A stretch of DNA of 64,000 bases from contig NZ_AWZU01000015.1 of assembly GCF_000472385.1 (NCBI RefSeq), positions 95,536 to 159,535 of the forward strand, read 5' to 3'. This document shows positions 49,557 to 57,916 of this stretch, one piece after another. Both the position numbers and the translations under genes were made by a program. The stretch comes from Bradyrhizobium sp. ARR65. Lineage in GTDB: Bacteria > Pseudomonadota > Alphaproteobacteria > Rhizobiales > Xanthobacteraceae. Position 1 is the first letter of the stretch. The number at the start of each line of letters is the position of its first letter. The notes under the pieces were generated by a model, which saw only the letters and a program-made list of their open reading frames with translations, was not told the DNA's origin and did no database searches.

Positions 49557-50653
49557 TCCGCGGCCAGCCCCTTCGCAGCCTGCCGGTCCGCGATCAGCTT
49601 GCGCGTCAACGGGATCAGCTCGCGGCCATACTCGATGGCATCGATCAGCGGATCAAAGCCGCGGATCAGGAAATGGCTGATACCAAGATCGTAGTAGTCG
49701 CCGAACACTTCGGCGACCTGCTCGGGCGTGCCGACCAGCGCGGTGGTATTGCTGTTGGCGCCGGTGAGCTTGGCGATCTCGGTCCACAGGCGCTTGTCGA
49801 TCCGCTTGCCCTGGTCGGCTAGTGCAAGCAGGCGCCGCGCGCCGGCGGTGGCATGGCCGTCCGCGGGCTTGCGATAGCCGGTCTGGTCCTGCAGCCGCGT
49901 GGCCTGTTCCAGAATGGCCTCGGCCTTGGCCCAGGCTTTTTCCTCGGTGTCGGCAAGGATCGGCCGCACCGACAGGCTGAACCGCGGGGTCGGCCTGCCA
50001 TGCTTGACTGCCGCGTTGTGAACGCGCGACGTCACATCCCGCACCTGGGCATAGGACTCGCCCCACAGTGCGAAAGTGTCGGCATGCTTGCCGGCAACCT
50101 CGATGGCCGAATCGGAGGCACCGCCAAAGTAGATCCTGATGCCTTCCGAACGATAGGGCTTGACCTGCGAGAACGCGTTTTGGACCTGGTAGTATTTTCC
50201 CGCGTAGTTGAATGGCTTGTCGCTGGTCCATTCGGCCCGCACGATGTCCAGGAATTCGCTGGTACGCGCGTAGCGCTCGTCCTTGTCATCGAGCGTGTTG
50301 CCGTCCTGCCGCAGCTCCTTGGCATTGCCGCCGGTGATGACATGCAAGGCGACTCGGCCCTTGGAGAATTGGTCGAGCACCGCGAATTGACGCGCGAGCA
50401 GGGTCGGCGCCGTGAAGCCGGGCCGCTGCGCGATCAGCACGTTGAGCCGCTCGGTCACGGAGAGCACGTGCTGGGCGACCTGCAGGCTGTCGGGCGTGGT
50501 CGAATGAAACGCGAGCAGCGCGCGATCGAAGCCCGCGTTCTCATGCGCCTTCGCTAGCGTCTCGATATGGGTCGGATCGAGCACCGGCCCCTGGCGGACG
50601 ATCGTCTCCGATGAGTTGTTGTTGCTGATATAGCCGATGAACTCGATTGACAT
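49553..50653 (-). CDS. FMNH2-dependent alkanesulfonate monooxygenase (SsuD-like)
   Basis: Luciferase-like flavin monooxygenase of 366 residues that cleaves an alkanesulfonate to aldehyde and sulfite with reduced FMN and oxygen. Family features: MSIEFIGYISNNNSSE start, DRALLAFHSTTPDSLQVAQH, LNVLIAQRPGFTAPTLLARQ, VALHVITGGNAKELRQDGN and YYQVQNAFSQVKPYR. GGAG is 7 bases before the ATG at 50653. It is longer at the C-terminus by the usual SsuD margin. A dedicated flavin reductase is not seen nearby. Confidence 0.92.
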   Translation of the reverse strand: MSIEFIGYISNNNSSETIVRQGPVLDPTHIETLAKAHENAGFDRALLAFHSTTPDSLQVAQHVLSVTERLNVLIAQRPGFTAPTLLARQFAVLDQFSKGRVALHVITGGNAKELRQDGNTLDDKDERYARTSEFLDIVRAEWTSDKPFNYAGKYYQVQNAFSQVKPYRSEGIRIYFGGASDSAIEVAGKHADTFALWGESYAQVRDVTSRVHNAAVKHGRPTPRFSLSVRPILADTEEKAWAKAEAILEQATRLQDQTGYRKPADGHATAGARRLLALADQGKRIDKRLWTEIAKLTGANSNTTALVGTPEQVAEVFGDYYDLGISHFLIRGFDPLIDAIEYGRELIPLTRKLIADRQAAKGLAAE

Positions 50654-50676
50654 GGTGATCTCCGGTTTGATGCTCT

Positions 50677-51861
50677 TCAAAGGCCGAGCGCGGCCCGGCC
50701 GAGGCTGACGCGCGTCGCGTCGTCCTGCGGGGTGTGAACCCGCCCACACAGCACATCGCGAAAATGCCGCTCCAGCGGATTGGCGCGCGTGAGGCCATGA
50801 TTGCTGGTCAGCGACAGCGCATCTTCGACCACTGCCACCGCATTATTGGTCACGGTCAGCTTGATCACGTTGGCTTCGGCCGCGTTGAGCAGAACACCGT
50901 CATCGAAATCGACCGCAAAACTGTCGATCAGGCGCGCGTTCACGGCGAGCCGCGCTTCAATGCCGCCCAGGATTTCCTGCGTGCGCGGCAGGTTCGCAAG
51001 CGGCGCGCCGAGATTGGCCGGTACGCGCTCGTGCAGAAACCTGATCAGCCACTCCCGTGCGGCGCGGGCGACGCCGTCATAGATTGCTGCGATGAAGATC
51101 GCGTGGACGGTTGCTTGCGTGAAATCCGGCGTGGCCCAGTCTTCCGGCTTTCGCACGTCGATTTCGTAGTCGAGCGGAAAAGCGACGTCCTCGAAGATCA
51201 CGTCATGGCTGCCCGAGGCACGCAAGCCCAGATGGTCCCAGGTCTGCTCAATGCGCGTGCCCGGCAGGGCGGCCGGAACCAGGAACAGGCCGACGCGCAC
51301 CTCCGGCTCGTCGGTCCTGGCCCACACCGCGTACCATTTCAGGATCGGCGCGCCGGTCGAATAGATCTTGCGGCCCGTGAGTCGCCAGGCCGTTTCGGTG
51401 CGCCGCGCGATGGTGGCGGGCAGTCCGCCGCGCGAGGGCGAACCCAGCTCCGGCTCGACACGAAGCGCATTGATGAGCGCGATGCCGTCGACGGTCTCCT
51501 TGGCAAGCTTGCGCGCAAGCCGGCCGGGCCAGCGCGTGCTTTTGGCCATCACCAAATGCTGGATGTAATGCATCGATAGCACCAGCGCGGTCGACGGATC
51601 GGCCTTGCCGAAAACGCCGAGGATGCGCGCCGCGTCGCGGGCGCCGGCGCCCAGTCCGCCAAGCGCCGCCGGCACCGTCAGCGCCAGCAGCCCCGCCTCG
51701 GAGAGGTCCTTGAAATTCTCGAACGGAAAGCTCGCCTCGCGATCATGCGCGCCTGCCCGCTCCGCAAAGCGCGCGGCAAGCTCCGAGGCCCGTTCAAAGA
51801 GATCGGGCTCGGGCGGCTGTGCGCGCTCGCTTGCGGCGACGGTCCCAAGCACCCTCACCAT
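50677..51861 (-). CDS. Acyl-CoA dehydrogenase-type flavin monooxygenase (SfnB/DszC-like)
   Basis: Flavoprotein of 394 residues in the acyl-CoA dehydrogenase superfamily. EASFPFENFKDLSEAGLLAL, TVPAALGGLGAG, the flavin region TGRKIYSTGAPILKWYAVWA and the C-terminal SLTSNHGLTRANPLERHFRD are typical of the SfnB/DszC group, which oxygenate organosulfur compounds rather than dehydrogenate acyl-CoA. Its place between sulfonate transport ATPase and SsuD supports a desulfurisation role. The ATG overlaps the ATPase stop by 7 bases; GGAGG precedes it. Confidence 0.88.
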   Translation of the reverse strand: MVRVLGTVAASERAQPPEPDLFERASELAARFAERAGAHDREASFPFENFKDLSEAGLLALTVPAALGGLGAGARDAARILGVFGKADPSTALVLSMHYIQHLVMAKSTRWPGRLARKLAKETVDGIALINALRVEPELGSPSRGGLPATIARRTETAWRLTGRKIYSTGAPILKWYAVWARTDEPEVRVGLFLVPAALPGTRIEQTWDHLGLRASGSHDVIFEDVAFPLDYEIDVRKPEDWATPDFTQATVHAIFIAAIYDGVARAAREWLIRFLHERVPANLGAPLANLPRTQEILGGIEARLAVNARLIDSFAVDFDDGVLLNAAEANVIKLTVTNNAVAVVEDALSLTSNHGLTRANPLERHFRDVLCGRVHTPQDDATRVSLGRAALGL

Positions 51862-52646
51862 GTCGCCTCCAATCCGAGCAGGCCAAGAATCTGCCGGCGC
51901 AGGCCCGCCAGATAAGGATCGCCGCGATGACGCGGATAAGGACGCTCGACCGCTATATCGGCCTTGATCCGCGCCGGCCGCTCGCTGAGCACGATGACGC
52001 GATTGGCAAGGACCAGCGCCTCCTCCGCATCATGCGTAACCAGCAGTGTGGTAAAGCCCTTACGCTGCCAAAGCGCGACAAGCTCGGCCTGCATGGTAAT
52101 GCGCGTCAGCGAATCCAGCTTGCCGAGCGGCTCGTCGAGAATGAGGATCTTTGGATCGTTGACCAGCGCCCGCGCGAGCGCGGCGCGCTGTGCCATGCCG
52201 CCGGACAGTTGATGCGGATAGGCGTTGCGGAACGTCGACAACCCGACCAGCTCGAGCGCATCGTCGACCCGCTGCCGGTGATGCTTCAGGATGCCTTGCG
52301 CCTCCAGACCGAGCGCGACATTGTCCCAGACCGGCCGCCATGGAAACAGCGTCGGATCCTGGAACACCACCACGCGCGACGGATTGGGCGCGGTGATGCG
52401 GGTCTCGTCCTCGCGCAACACGCCGGACCGGGGCCGCTCCAGGCCGGCGACGAGCCGCAACAACGTGGACTTGCCGCAGCCCGACGGCCCAAGCAGCGCG
52501 ACGAATTCGCCGGGCTCGATGACGAGGTTCACCTCCTGCAGCACCGGCAGCGCTGCGCCATCGATATCGAAGGCATGGCTGACGTTCTCGACGTCGAGTC
52601 CCGCGCCCGCGGCGGGATAGGTGATCGCTTCGGCGGCCGCTACCAT
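51855..52646 (-). CDS. Sulfonate/nitrate-type ABC transporter ATP-binding protein (SsuB-like)
   Basis: ATPase of 263 residues. Walker A GPSGCGKST, Q-loop VVFQDPTLFPW, signature LSGGMAQR, Walker B ILILDEPLGKLD, and switch His in VTHDAEEA. The ATG at 52646 overlaps the permease stop by 7 bases; the frame extends open far upstream through the permease gene, but that part is not coding, so a permease-ATPase fusion is rejected. Confidence 0.93.
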   Translation of the reverse strand: MVAAAEAITYPAAGAGLDVENVSHAFDIDGAALPVLQEVNLVIEPGEFVALLGPSGCGKSTLLRLVAGLERPRSGVLREDETRITAPNPSRVVVFQDPTLFPWRPVWDNVALGLEAQGILKHHRQRVDDALELVGLSTFRNAYPHQLSGGMAQRAALARALVNDPKILILDEPLGKLDSLTRITMQAELVALWQRKGFTTLLVTHDAEEALVLANRVIVLSERPARIKADIAVERPYPRHRGDPYLAGLRRQILGLLGLEATW

Positions 52647-53656
52647 TTGACCACTCCCTTCTGCCAAACCAACAGCCGGTCGCGGGTCCAGAACAATAGC
52701 GTGATCGCGCCCGAGCACAGCAACGACATCACGATCAGCGCGGCATACATGTTGGCGTAGGCGGCCCAGCCTTGCGCCCATTGCAGATACCAGCCAAGCC
52801 CCGCCTTGACGCCGATCATCTCGGCGACCACCAGCACCGCGAAGGACGAGCCGAGCCCCATGAACAGGCCGACGAAGACATGCGGCAACGCGGCCGGAAT
52901 CGCCACTTTCAACACCAGGAACGACGGCTTGGCGCCGAGCGTGCGCGCGACGTCGTAATAGGCACTGCTGACGCTTGCGACGCCCGACCAGGTCAGCACG
53001 GTGACGGGAAACCCGGTCGCCAGCGCGATCAAGAAGGTCGAGGCGCTCCAGCTCGAAGGAAAGGTGAAGAAGGCGATCGGCAGCCAGGCGGTTGCCGGCA
53101 GCGGTCCGATGAAGCGCAGCACCGGATGTACCCAATAGCCGACCCTGCGCGACCACCCGATCGATACGCCGGTGATAAAACCAAGCGCGGCGCCGATCAG
53201 ATAGCCGCCGAGCTGCAGCTTGACCGAAGCAAACACGCTGTCGAAAAGTTTCGGCAGATCGTCGGTATAGACCTCGATGATGGCTTGCGGCGGCGGGAAG
53301 AACGGCAGCGGCAGCCACGCGAATTTCGCGGTGGCCACCTCCCACAGTGCGAAGTAGAGCCCGAGCGCCAAGAGCCATGGCGCGCGGATCCGCAAGGCAC
53401 GGCCGGCGCCGCCGAGATAGTCGGCGGAGAACGTGCCGAGCAGCACGACGGCCGCGACCACGAAGGCGCCGATGCCGAGCGAATGCGTGCGCGACCAATC
53501 GCCGACATCTTCCCACAACAGGCACGACAGGCCGAACGCGACCCACGCCGCACTCGCGGCGACACCCGGGCCGGATACGCGCAGGAAGTCCCGCAACCCC
53601 TGCGTCGCAGTTTCGGGGGGGCCGGCGCCCGTCTCAGACAGAGAATAGGTCGACAT
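52640..53656 (-). CDS. Sulfonate/nitrate-type ABC transporter permease (SsuC-like)
   Basis: Inner-membrane permease of 338 residues, longer than SsuC (about 260) through an N-terminal region with extra hydrophobic helices (about 28-110). The permease core has EAA loop VARTLGAKPSFLVLKVAIPA (about 240) and LGSSFAVLVVAEMIG. GGAG lies 8 bases before the ATG. Its start overlaps the end of the upstream binding-protein gene by 23 bases. Confidence 0.92.
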   Translation of the reverse strand: MSTYSLSETGAGPPETATQGLRDFLRVSGPGVAASAAWVAFGLSCLLWEDVGDWSRTHSLGIGAFVVAAVVLLGTFSADYLGGAGRALRIRAPWLLALGLYFALWEVATAKFAWLPLPFFPPPQAIIEVYTDDLPKLFDSVFASVKLQLGGYLIGAALGFITGVSIGWSRRVGYWVHPVLRFIGPLPATAWLPIAFFTFPSSWSASTFLIALATGFPVTVLTWSGVASVSSAYYDVARTLGAKPSFLVLKVAIPAALPHVFVGLFMGLGSSFAVLVVAEMIGVKAGLGWYLQWAQGWAAYANMYAALIVMSLLCSGAITLLFWTRDRLLVWQKGVVKW

Positions 53657-54732
53657 AGATACGCTCCGCGAATTTGGCGGTGTCGGTCGAGGGCTTGAAC
53701 ACCGAGATCACCTTCAGATCATCCGCATAGGATTTGAGCTCGCGCTTGAGCACCTCGCCGACGGGATGATGGTGGTGGGTGTGATAGCACCATGCCTTCG
53801 AGATCGGCGAGCGTCGCCGCCTTCGGCGCATAGGGCTGGAAGGATTTAGCCGCCAATTGCGGATTTTGCGACGTGAACATCGCCGCATCGAGCAGCGCCT
53901 GCGTCACCGCGCGCGCCACCTGCGGCTCGTCGCGCACAAGGCTGCCGCGAAGGCCGACGATGCAGCAGGTCTTGTCGCGGTACTCACCGTCGAGATTGGA
54001 AGCAACCTCCTTATAGGCGGCATCCTTCAGCCACAGATAAGCCAACGGATCGGATGAGAGGAAAGCGTGCACCTCGCCCTTTTCGACCGCCACATTAAGG
54101 AGGTTTCCGGGATAAGCGCGCCAATCGACCTCTTTGTTGGGATCGATGCCGAGTTTGGCGAGCTGGATCGAGAAGAAATTCTTGTCAGGTCCGGCGAGGT
54201 CGCCGACCGCAACGATCTTGCCTTTGAGATCGGCGAGCTTGCCTACGCCGGAATCGGCTCGCGTCAGCACGCGCATGCAGCCGCCATGCGTGCCGGCGGC
54301 GATCTTGACGTCAAACCCCTGCTCCAGCGGTTTGAGCCAGCGCAGCGCCATGCCAAGCCCGGCATCGCTCTTGCCGGTCGCGATCGCCTCCAGGAGCTGA
54401 TCGGTTGAACCTGAGTAATTGACGAGCTCGACGTCGAGATTTTGCTTTTGGAAGAAGCCGTGATCGATCGCAACGGGGAGCGGAGCTAGGCACACCGCGC
54501 CGGCATTCCACGACAATTTCAGTTTGCGTGGCGCGCCGGTCAGAGCTGGCGCATCGGACGATGTCTTGCAGAGCGGAAATTGTGAGAAGTCAGTCGCGGG
54601 TCGCATGGCGCGCGGCGAAAACGCCTGCGCGCCGATCGCACCGGCCGGCAGGGCCATGGCCGCAGCAAGGCCGGCACGCAGCACCGCGCGGCGATCGAGC
54701 GGCGATCCGCCGCGATTTTCGTCATTAGACAT
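53634..54732 (-). pseudogene. ABC substrate-binding protein (nitrate/sulfonate NrtA-like) with a frameshift near the 3' end
   Basis: First gene of the sulfonate-type operon. From ATG 54732 (GAGG 8 bases upstream) a Tat-type signal DRRAVLRAGLAAAMALPAG leads into a binding-protein fold (KLKLSWNAGAVCLAPLPVAI, GLGMALRWLKPLEQG). At about 53775-53790 the frame slips within a CA/CC-rich stretch: the first frame runs to a stop at 53719, whereas a good family C-terminus (HTHHHHPVGEVLKRELKSYA to DLFSV) continues in another frame to 53634. Loss of two bases (or gain of one) explains it. Either a real mutation losing about 50 residues or a sequencing error; the downstream genes are intact. Confidence 0.85.
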
Positions 54733-55205
54733 TTCAGTACCTCGCATTGGACAAAGCTCCGCCATTGCGCGCGAACGCCTTCGCGTTGCGCGCCTTGAAA
54801 CCAAGAAGCTTCGTTCAGAGTAAGTGGTCCGCCTGGCGGCTTCTCGCCGATCAGTTCAACACGCAAATGATGCGGTGCGATCGCATCATCGTCAATGAAA
54901 TGGAATTTCGAATGTTCCGCGTCGGCGATTGATTGTCTCCACCGCCGCCCACAATGGCGATGAAAGGATTTTCGAGCCTTACCGGCGCGATCTCGCGATT
55001 CGCTGCGCATTTAGTTGCATGGGTCTTCAGCAGCCGGGTAACTCGCGGATATCGCTTTCTAACGCGCATGCCGATGGCGACACATTCGTTGTTCGCGTCG
55101 ACGCCAATTCGGTTAGTCATTTCATTGACTGCACGAGGCCGGCTCATAGACTCCCTACACGTTCCTCATCATGTCACGACGACATGCGGCAGACAGGCAT
55201 GGACA
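54733..55205. promoter_or_regulatory. Divergent control region between binding-protein genes
   Basis: 473 bases. It must hold promoters for the six-gene operon and the divergent binding protein. A palindrome GATGCGGTGCGATCGCATC is centred near 54880. At 55199-55222 a seven-codon frame (MDNEPTR, stop TAA) starts just before and overlaps the ATG of the downstream gene, a possible translational leader. LysR-type (CysB/Cbl) sites are expected for sulfonate genes but I cannot identify one. Confidence 0.45.
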
Positions 55206-56195
55206 ATGAGCCCACGCGGTAAATGGACGATCCAATCGAACTCAACTGCGCGCAACGCCATCGCTGCGCTGCTTGCCGCGGCGCTCTCGCTGTGCATAGC
55301 CATCGCCGCATTTGCGGCCGACGGCATTGTGCTTCGGGTCGGCGACCAGAAGGGCGGCAATCGCTCGCTGCTGGAAATTTCCGGCCTTGCAAAGGACTTG
55401 CCGTACAAAATCCAGTGGTCGGAATTCCCCGCCGCCGCGCCCATTCTCGAAGCGCTCAACGCCGGCGCGCTCGACGTCGGCTATACCGGTGATCTCGCTT
55501 TTCTCTCCGTCTACGCCACCGGCGCGCCGATCAAGGCGGTCGGAGGCACGCGCTCCGATCCCAGGACTCAGGCGATCCTGGTCCGCCAGGATTCGCCAAT
55601 AAAGTCGGCTGCCGACCTCAGGGGAAAGCGCGTTGCGGGTACACGCGGCGGCTGGGGCCAGTTCCTGATTGACGCGACGCTGGAGAAGGACGGAGGCAAG
55701 ATAGAGGACGCAATCTTCGCGCCGCTTGACCCCGTTGACGCCAAGATCGCGCTGCTTGCAGGCTCGATCGATGCCTGGGCGGTGTGGGAGCCCTATGTCT
55801 CCTTTGCCAAGTTGAGGGACAATGCGCGCGTCGTCGCTGATGGCGCGGGGCTGACGCCGACGATCACCTTCATCGTGGCTTCGGACAGCGCGATCGCGAC
55901 CAAACGCGAGGCGGTGGCCGATCTCGTGCAGCGCTTGAACAAGGCGCGACTGTGGTCACTCGACCATCTCGCGGAGTACGCCAGGAACACAGCCGAGCTG
56001 ACGAGGCTGCCCGAGGACGTGTTACTTGCGGCCTACACGGCACAACACACCAGCCCGATTGCGATCGACGACGACATCATCAAGGAGGTGCAGCAGGCAT
56101 CCGATCGCGCGACGCGCTACGGCATTCTGAGCAAACAGCTCGACATCGGCAAAGCCGTGGACCGCAGCTTCACGGCGGCCGGCAGCTCGGATTAG
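55206..56195 (+). CDS. Aliphatic sulfonate-type ABC substrate-binding protein, divergent paralogue
   Basis: Periplasmic binding protein of 329 residues. A signal segment (about 15-39, ending AAFAA) is preceded by a longer basic N-region. The mature part begins IVLRVGDQKGGNRSLLEISG and contains LPYKIQWSEFPAAAPILEAL, DVGYTGDLAFLSVYATGA and DAWAVWEPYVSFAKL, closely paralleling the protein at 48615. It is transcribed away from the transporter genes, so it may supply the same transporter with another substrate. The ATG at 55206 is the first that gives a signal peptide; upstream frame to 54933 is non-coding. Confidence 0.9.
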   Translation: MSPRGKWTIQSNSTARNAIAALLAAALSLCIAIAAFAADGIVLRVGDQKGGNRSLLEISGLAKDLPYKIQWSEFPAAAPILEALNAGALDVGYTGDLAFLSVYATGAPIKAVGGTRSDPRTQAILVRQDSPIKSAADLRGKRVAGTRGGWGQFLIDATLEKDGGKIEDAIFAPLDPVDAKIALLAGSIDAWAVWEPYVSFAKLRDNARVVADGAGLTPTITFIVASDSAIATKREAVADLVQRLNKARLWSLDHLAEYARNTAELTRLPEDVLLAAYTAQHTSPIAIDDDIIKEVQQASDRATRYGILSKQLDIGKAVDRSFTAAGSSD

Positions 56196-56230
56196 TGAGG
56201 CACTCCATACGCTCGAGCAAGGACTGGCTC

Positions 56231-56554
56231 ATGCCGCACGCGCAGCGTCCCATCTTCGTCCTGGACGTCGACGACGAGCCACGATTCGCATTCGAGGCCG
56301 ACTGCCTGTCGCAGGCAGAGGAATTTTCCGGCGCAGCCTGGTTTGCGCGCGCGATTGCCGAGTTCTACATGAGCAAACGCGAAGAATGGAACGACAATCC
56401 AACCTCACGAACCCGCTCGGCGTCCGATGCCGAGCTTTCGCTCTATCGCGAGATCGCCGAGGAGTTTTCCGAACACGCGAATTGTTTCTTTGTTGTGCAT
56501 CTTCGTGACCTGCCTCCGATCAACTTTGCCGAGTCGTTGGGAACACGCCCCTGA
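56231..56554 (+). CDS. Hypothetical protein, 107 residues
   Basis: Soluble acidic protein starting MPHAQRPIFVLDVDDEPR, with SAAWFARAIAEFY-like helix (GAAWFARAIAEFYMSKREEW) and ending NFAESLGTRP. AGGA lies 7 bases before the ATG. I do not recognise a family. It begins 35 bases after the binding protein and may share its transcript. Confidence 0.6.
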   Translation: MPHAQRPIFVLDVDDEPRFAFEADCLSQAEEFSGAAWFARAIAEFYMSKREEWNDNPTSRTRSASDAELSLYREIAEEFSEHANCFFVVHLRDLPPINFAESLGTRP

Positions 56555-56596
56555 CCGCTTCGTTGTCGGGCACTTGCCCAGCAATGGAGAACATCG

Positions 56597-56875
56597 ATGA
56601 AGAAGACGCTCATCGTCGCGGCCGCGGTGCTGCTTGGAACCGGGCCTTTTGCCAATGCGGCGGAAAAGGGAGCATCGAGCATGTCACCCGGTCACGAGAT
56701 GCAAAACTCGACGACCGACACCGGCAAGGGCGCATCGGAATATAGCCCCGGCGATCGCATGCAGGACAAGAACACCACCGGGATGTCGCGTGGCTCCAGC
56801 AAAGGCGCCTCCGAATATTCGCCCGGCGACCGTATGAACGATCAGCGCAACATGAACGACCAGCGCGAGAAATAA
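56597..56875 (+). CDS. Small secreted protein with PGDRM repeats
   Basis: 92 residues. Signal peptide MKKTLIVAAAVLLGTGPFANA, then three or four short repeats of the form KGASEYSPGDRM (with SSMSPGHEM as a degenerate first copy) separated by polar linkers. Paralogue of the protein at 40595: both share the MKKT signal, upstream ATGGAGA context and S-x-x-x-PG motif. Predicted disordered and exported; function unknown. A strong terminator follows. Confidence 0.82.
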   Translation: MKKTLIVAAAVLLGTGPFANAAEKGASSMSPGHEMQNSTTDTGKGASEYSPGDRMQDKNTTGMSRGSSKGASEYSPGDRMNDQRNMNDQREK

Positions 56876-56898
56876 GCCGGATTTGACCGGCCGCTGAG

Positions 56899-56927
56899 AG
56901 CCCGCCGGCCGTGCCGGCGGGCTTTTT
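56899..56927 (+). terminator. Strong intrinsic terminator
   Basis: Perfect 11-base stem AGCCCGCCGGC (56899-56909) and GCCGGCGGGCT (56913-56923), three-base loop, followed by TTTT. Ends the 56597 transcript. Confidence 0.92.
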
Positions 56928-56931
56928 GTGA

Positions 56932-57571
56932 CCAAGCTTGTTTGCAAGGCCTATTTGAACGTGAGCCGCTCCCGTTCAGCCAGATCCTTGACATGATCGA
57001 TGAGGGCACGCGCCCGGCCGCCAAGCCATCTTCGGAGCCCTTGCCGACTGTCGCGCCCCTTGCGAACAGATTTGCGGCGGTGAGATGCCGATGAAGCTAC
57101 GCCGAAGGCGGCGTCCGTCAGGTCGAAGCCTGCAGGGGAGTGAGCACTGGCGGAGAGAGTGTCCGCCAAAAAAATGTAAGAGACGCCCATTTTATGGGAT
57201 CGATAGCACGCACCGTTTGGCTACATACACTCATACATACACCACGAACTCGCATCCAGCGTGCGGACGGATCTTAGCCCGCGAACCACAGACGGCTAGC
57301 AGGCGAAGCTGGCGCTCAGGCGTAAGCGTGCATTACCGCGAGGCCCTGAGTTTGGACCGACCCTTATCCCGCCGCGCGAGTTCCTGTACGGCCGCCGGCT
57401 TATTCGGAAGTGCGCAACGGCGACCATCGCGTGGACAAGAGGGCTCTGCGTGTTGTTGAAGTCTTGTCGACGGTAGACGGCAGCCTGGCTGGTCGGCATG
57501 CCGACCTTCCAGACTCGGGTTTGGCTGCGGAGGCCCGGAGCAGCTGCCTGAGAAAACGGTACAACCCAACC
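56932..57571. other. Gap with no recognised gene at the left edge of the mobile element
   Basis: 640 bases. A minus-strand frame at 56951-57190 (79 residues, ends ALIDHVKDLAERERLTFK) has an ATG but no Shine-Dalgarno and no recognised family. A 7-base hairpin TGGCGGA/TCCGCCA lies at 57148-57168 next to an A-run. A frame on the plus strand near 57405-57588 (VDKRALRVVEVLSTVDGS) also looks protein-like but has no start. I regard this as decayed or boundary DNA. Confidence 0.4.
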
Positions 57572-57787
57572 TCACCGGACTTCATCTAACTCGCGTTTCG
57601 GATGCCACGAGGCGGGATCTGCGATCCAGCGGTTGATGTCGGATTCATGCCATCCAGTCCCGTTGGTGCTGATCTTGAGCTGAGCCGGGAACGTACCGTC
57701 GGCGATCTTGCGGTAGATAGTGGACCGGGACAGCCCGGTCCGGGAAAGGACAGTTTTCAAACGGATGATACGGTCTGGTTCGCGCAT
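57572..57787 (-). CDS. AlpA-family DNA-binding regulator/excisionase-like protein
   Basis: 71 residues with a MerR/AlpA-type winged helix: RLKTVLSRTGLSRSTIYRKI, DGTFPAQLKIS, WHESDINRWI. Such proteins regulate integration or excision of prophages and integrative elements and are typical next to relaxase genes. AGGAGG lies upstream of the ATG at a long spacing (about 11 bases). It follows traA on the same strand, 129 bases downstream. Confidence 0.88.
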   Translation of the reverse strand: MREPDRIIRLKTVLSRTGLSRSTIYRKIADGTFPAQLKISTNGTGWHESDINRWIADPASWHPKRELDEVR

Positions 57788-57916
57788 GGCTGCGCTGCCT
57801 CCTGCTCGCTGTTTCTGACGAGGTCTGAGACTAGACAGGGCAGGCCGTCGCGGGCGCGCAAGAGAGTTTTTGGCGTCGCCGTACTCTGGCGAAGGATCGG
57901 CGGTAAATCGGATGGG

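Noticed and set aside
51855..53546. Apparent permease-ATPase fusion of 563 residues
   Set aside because: The part upstream of 52646 lies out of frame within the permease gene and is Arg-rich nonsense; the ATPase has its own ATG overlapping the permease stop.
56951..57190. 79-residue minus-strand frame ending ERERLTFK
   Set aside because: It has an ATG but no Shine-Dalgarno, no recognised family and sits in boundary DNA; kept only as a note in the gap entry.
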